Assembly (NCBI GenBank): GCA_034231615.1
Contig: CM067315.1
Location: 33,189,735 to 33,253,734 of the forward strand
DNA: 64,000 nt
Direction: 5' to 3'
Source: Meghimatium bilineatum
Taxonomy: Eukaryota; Mollusca; Gastropoda; Stylommatophora; Philomycidae
The position numbers and the translations under genes are program-made. The notes under the pieces are model-generated. The model was given only the letters and a program-made list of their open reading frames with translations, made no database searches and was not told where the DNA came from. Below, piece by piece: positions 61,956 to 64,000 of this stretch. The first letter of the stretch is position 1. Each line of letters opens with the position of its first letter.

Positions 61956-62215
61956 GATTGCCCGGATTCCGACAGGGAGCAAAAAAACACTGTTGACCAT
62001 ACATGTATGTCATAAGAAGAGGTTTTGTGTTGGAGTGGTTTTTCCATCCCATATATGTCAGAATGACGCAGTAGCAATGATGAAATCGAATGTGCCTGAC
62101 CGAAAGGCGCAGATATAGCATCTGAGTTTTAAACCATGATACAACGAATTCCTTTCTCTGGACTACATCCTGTTTATCTGAAGGAGTTTGAGAATGAACA
62201 CAGAAAAAGAAGAAT
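61956..62215 (+). repeat. SINE-A copy, diverged
   Basis: gattgcccggattccgacag, ccgaaaggcgcagatatagc, ttctctggactacatcctgt; tail gaatgaacacagaaaaagaa. Confidence 0.85.
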
Positions 62216-62840
62216 TATTTTAGTGTTATATTTAAAGTATTCAGACACTCTCTCATGCTTAATACCTCCAAAACATCTTGTAACCCGAACCAAAAGAAAC
62301 GTCACAAGAAAGGAGACGAAAAACAAAATGTTTTTTTCTCCAGATTTTTAGAAATATATTTCATATTCAAACAAATTAAGCAATGTATATTGTTAACACA
62401 ATACTTTACACAACATTGTTGACGTCAATTTTTTCAATCTCATCCAATTGTTGACATAATTAATGGACAACCCAAGGTGATTTTTCTATGTGATAGCAAA
62501 CCTTATATCTACTTTACACATAGAAGTTTATTATTTACTTATCGTATCTGCATAAAATATTCTAAAATTGAGCACTTGTCCTCAATCCTCACACACACTG
62601 CAGGAAATTTAATAGTTATTTTCCTTTAGTGACATCAACGAATTGCGATGAATCGTCTTGACACAATATATCCTAACCCAAAAGAGCCCAGAAGACGTAA
62701 CGGATTTACTTTATTGCACTCAGGTTTCCCACATGTGCTCCGTCCCAATCAATAAAGCAGCACATCGCGAGCCGAGAGTACAACACATAGAACATAACTC
62801 TCTAGCTTCAATCGATAATCCCCAGAATCTCGGAATAAAT
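62216..62840. other. No gene; MITE family G end at 62415-62475
   Basis: tgttgacgtcaattttttca and aattgttgacataattaatg resemble the ends of family G. No coding signal. Confidence 0.45.
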
Positions 62841-62851
62841 ACTGTGTAAAC

Positions 62852-62945
62852 AAGACGTCGCGAGCCGGTTACGAACCCACGACCTCTAGAGCACAAGTCG
62901 AATGGCTTAAGCATTACGCCACGCAGATTCCTATCCTCACCAAAA
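62852..62945 (-). repeat. tRNA-like sequence
   Basis: On the minus strand, gcgtggcgtaatgcttaagc (A-box-like) and gtcgtgggttcgtaaccggc (B-box-like) are spaced as in a tRNA gene, but the base-paired stems are poor. A tRNA pseudogene or SINE. Confidence 0.5.
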
Positions 62946-63635
62946 AGTAATTGGAAACCCGTGATGGTGTCGCTAAAGGGAAGTAACATGTGAATTATTG
63001 TTTTGTTGTAAGGTTGCGTACCTTCTATTGAGTTCGATTCTCAAACTGCTGCTGAATAGCTGGATATAATCCACAAAATGTTAGGCATTGTGTCGTGGAT
63101 TGTCATATTAAGTTGTGACGTCTACGACCCGACTCATCCCCCTTCAGCATCTTATCGATCACTTTGAACTATGTACAGGTATATTCAACTCCTTTACTAG
63201 ATTCTCTTCAGCCACTGATTACGAAATGCATGACTCGATTTATTGTGTTGCCATTTTCTGCTCATCTTACAGTCTTCATCAACACGTGGGTGATACCTAA
63301 CTATAGCACGTTTCACTAGCTTTGAAACACATGCAATTATCTGATTAACCGCCTAACGTATTAATGCTATTTTACATATGATGTTATATTTGGTTAGACC
63401 CAATAAATATACTTTATATTTCTGCATCATTTCTAGTTTTTAATAAAAGAACTAAATCCTTTAATCTTTGTCGGAATACTAATTATTGTGTATCGAGAAA
63501 AGACATTTTTACCACTTCAGACATTACACAGGATACAACCTTAAACATCGCCTGTCTTGTGTTCGAGAGTACGAAATAGTTAAATTTCATGCTTAAATCA
63601 GTGATAATTGAATGTTAAACAAATCATCAAATAAT
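62946..63635. other. No gene recognised
   Basis: 63000-63140 has words faintly like SINE-A (aatccacaaaatgttaggca, gtgtcgtggattgtcat). Nothing else. Confidence 0.4.
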
Positions 63636-63637
63636 TG

Positions 63638-63972
63638 GTAAATGACGTCTTATGATGTGTAAATGACGTCTTATGTTGTGTAAATGACGTCTTATGGTGT
63701 GTAAATGACGTCTTATGATGTGTAAATGACGTCTTATGATGTGCAAATGACGTCTTATGATGTGTAAATGACGTCTTATGATGTGTAAATGACGTCCTAT
63801 GATGTGCAAATGACGTCTTATGATGTGCAAATGACGTCTTATGATGTGTAAATGACGTCTTATGATGTGTAAATGACGTCTTATGATGTGCAAATGACGT
63901 CTTATGATGTGTAAATGACGTCCTATGATGTGTAAATGACGTCCTATGATGTGTAAATGACGTCTTATGATT
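63638..63972. repeat. 21-bp minisatellite with TGACGTC in every unit, 16 copies
   Basis: The unit is aaatgacgtcttatgatgtg plus t; some units have tgcaaatg or tcctatg. Each copy holds tgacgtc, one base short of the CRE palindrome. The 88-codon minus-strand frame is repetitive. Confidence 0.96.
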
Positions 63973-64000
63973 GACTGAAATTAATTCCCAAAAAATGTGT

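Noticed and set aside
63638..63972. Possible CRISPR-like array
   Set aside because: No unique spacers between the repeats; this and the other arrays are head-to-tail minisatellites in a eukaryotic genome.

Overview
The window reads as an intron-rich, AT-rich, repeat-laden animal genome. The clearest gene is a complete squalene monooxygenase (SQLE), with introns up to about 6 kb. Insects, nematodes and parasitic flatworms are known to have lost sterol synthesis from squalene, so an SQLE gene with all its motifs argues against those groups. The repeat style (short interspersed elements with a GTCGTAA..GCGAC core, many non-LTR retrotransposon pieces, dozens of minisatellites) fits a lophotrochozoan, plausibly a gastropod mollusc. 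That taxon is an inference and was not checked.

Layout. 1-17.1 kb: no host gene recognised. It holds broken non-LTR retrotransposons (LINEs), SINE copies and large minisatellites (29 bp at 3.1 kb, 42-45 bp at 7.9 kb, 24 bp at 11-12 kb, 23 bp at 12.7-13.7 kb). 17.2-36.9 kb: SQLE on the + strand, eight exons whose splice phases all agree, 521 residues predicted. Its introns carry LINEs, SINEs, microsatellites and, at three exon edges, partial copies of the exon edge itself. 37-50 kb: intergenic or unrecognised, with LINE pieces, foldback MITEs, a 17-bp array and a near-complete but frameshifted reverse transcriptase at 46.5-47.9 kb. 50.4-58.4 kb: three phase-compatible exons of a second + strand gene, adaptor-like with several Y-x-x-P tyrosine motifs and one P-x-x-P-x-R motif; its 3' end was not found. 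58.4-64 kb: further LINE, SINE and MITE copies and a 21-bp array containing TGACGTC.

No operon, prokaryotic system or CRISPR array is present. The most interesting signal is in SQLE. Upstream of exon 5 and of exon 8, tandem arrays repeat the splice acceptor together with the first bases of the exon. Next to exon 2, a decayed copy of the exon's end lies beyond a GATA microsatellite. Other strong observations are a textbook 5'-inverted (twin-primed) LINE with an 11-bp target-site duplication, full-length SINEs with 12-bp duplications, a shared 3' tail linking LINE and SINE families, and a tandem repeat that arose from the RNase H coding motif of a LINE.
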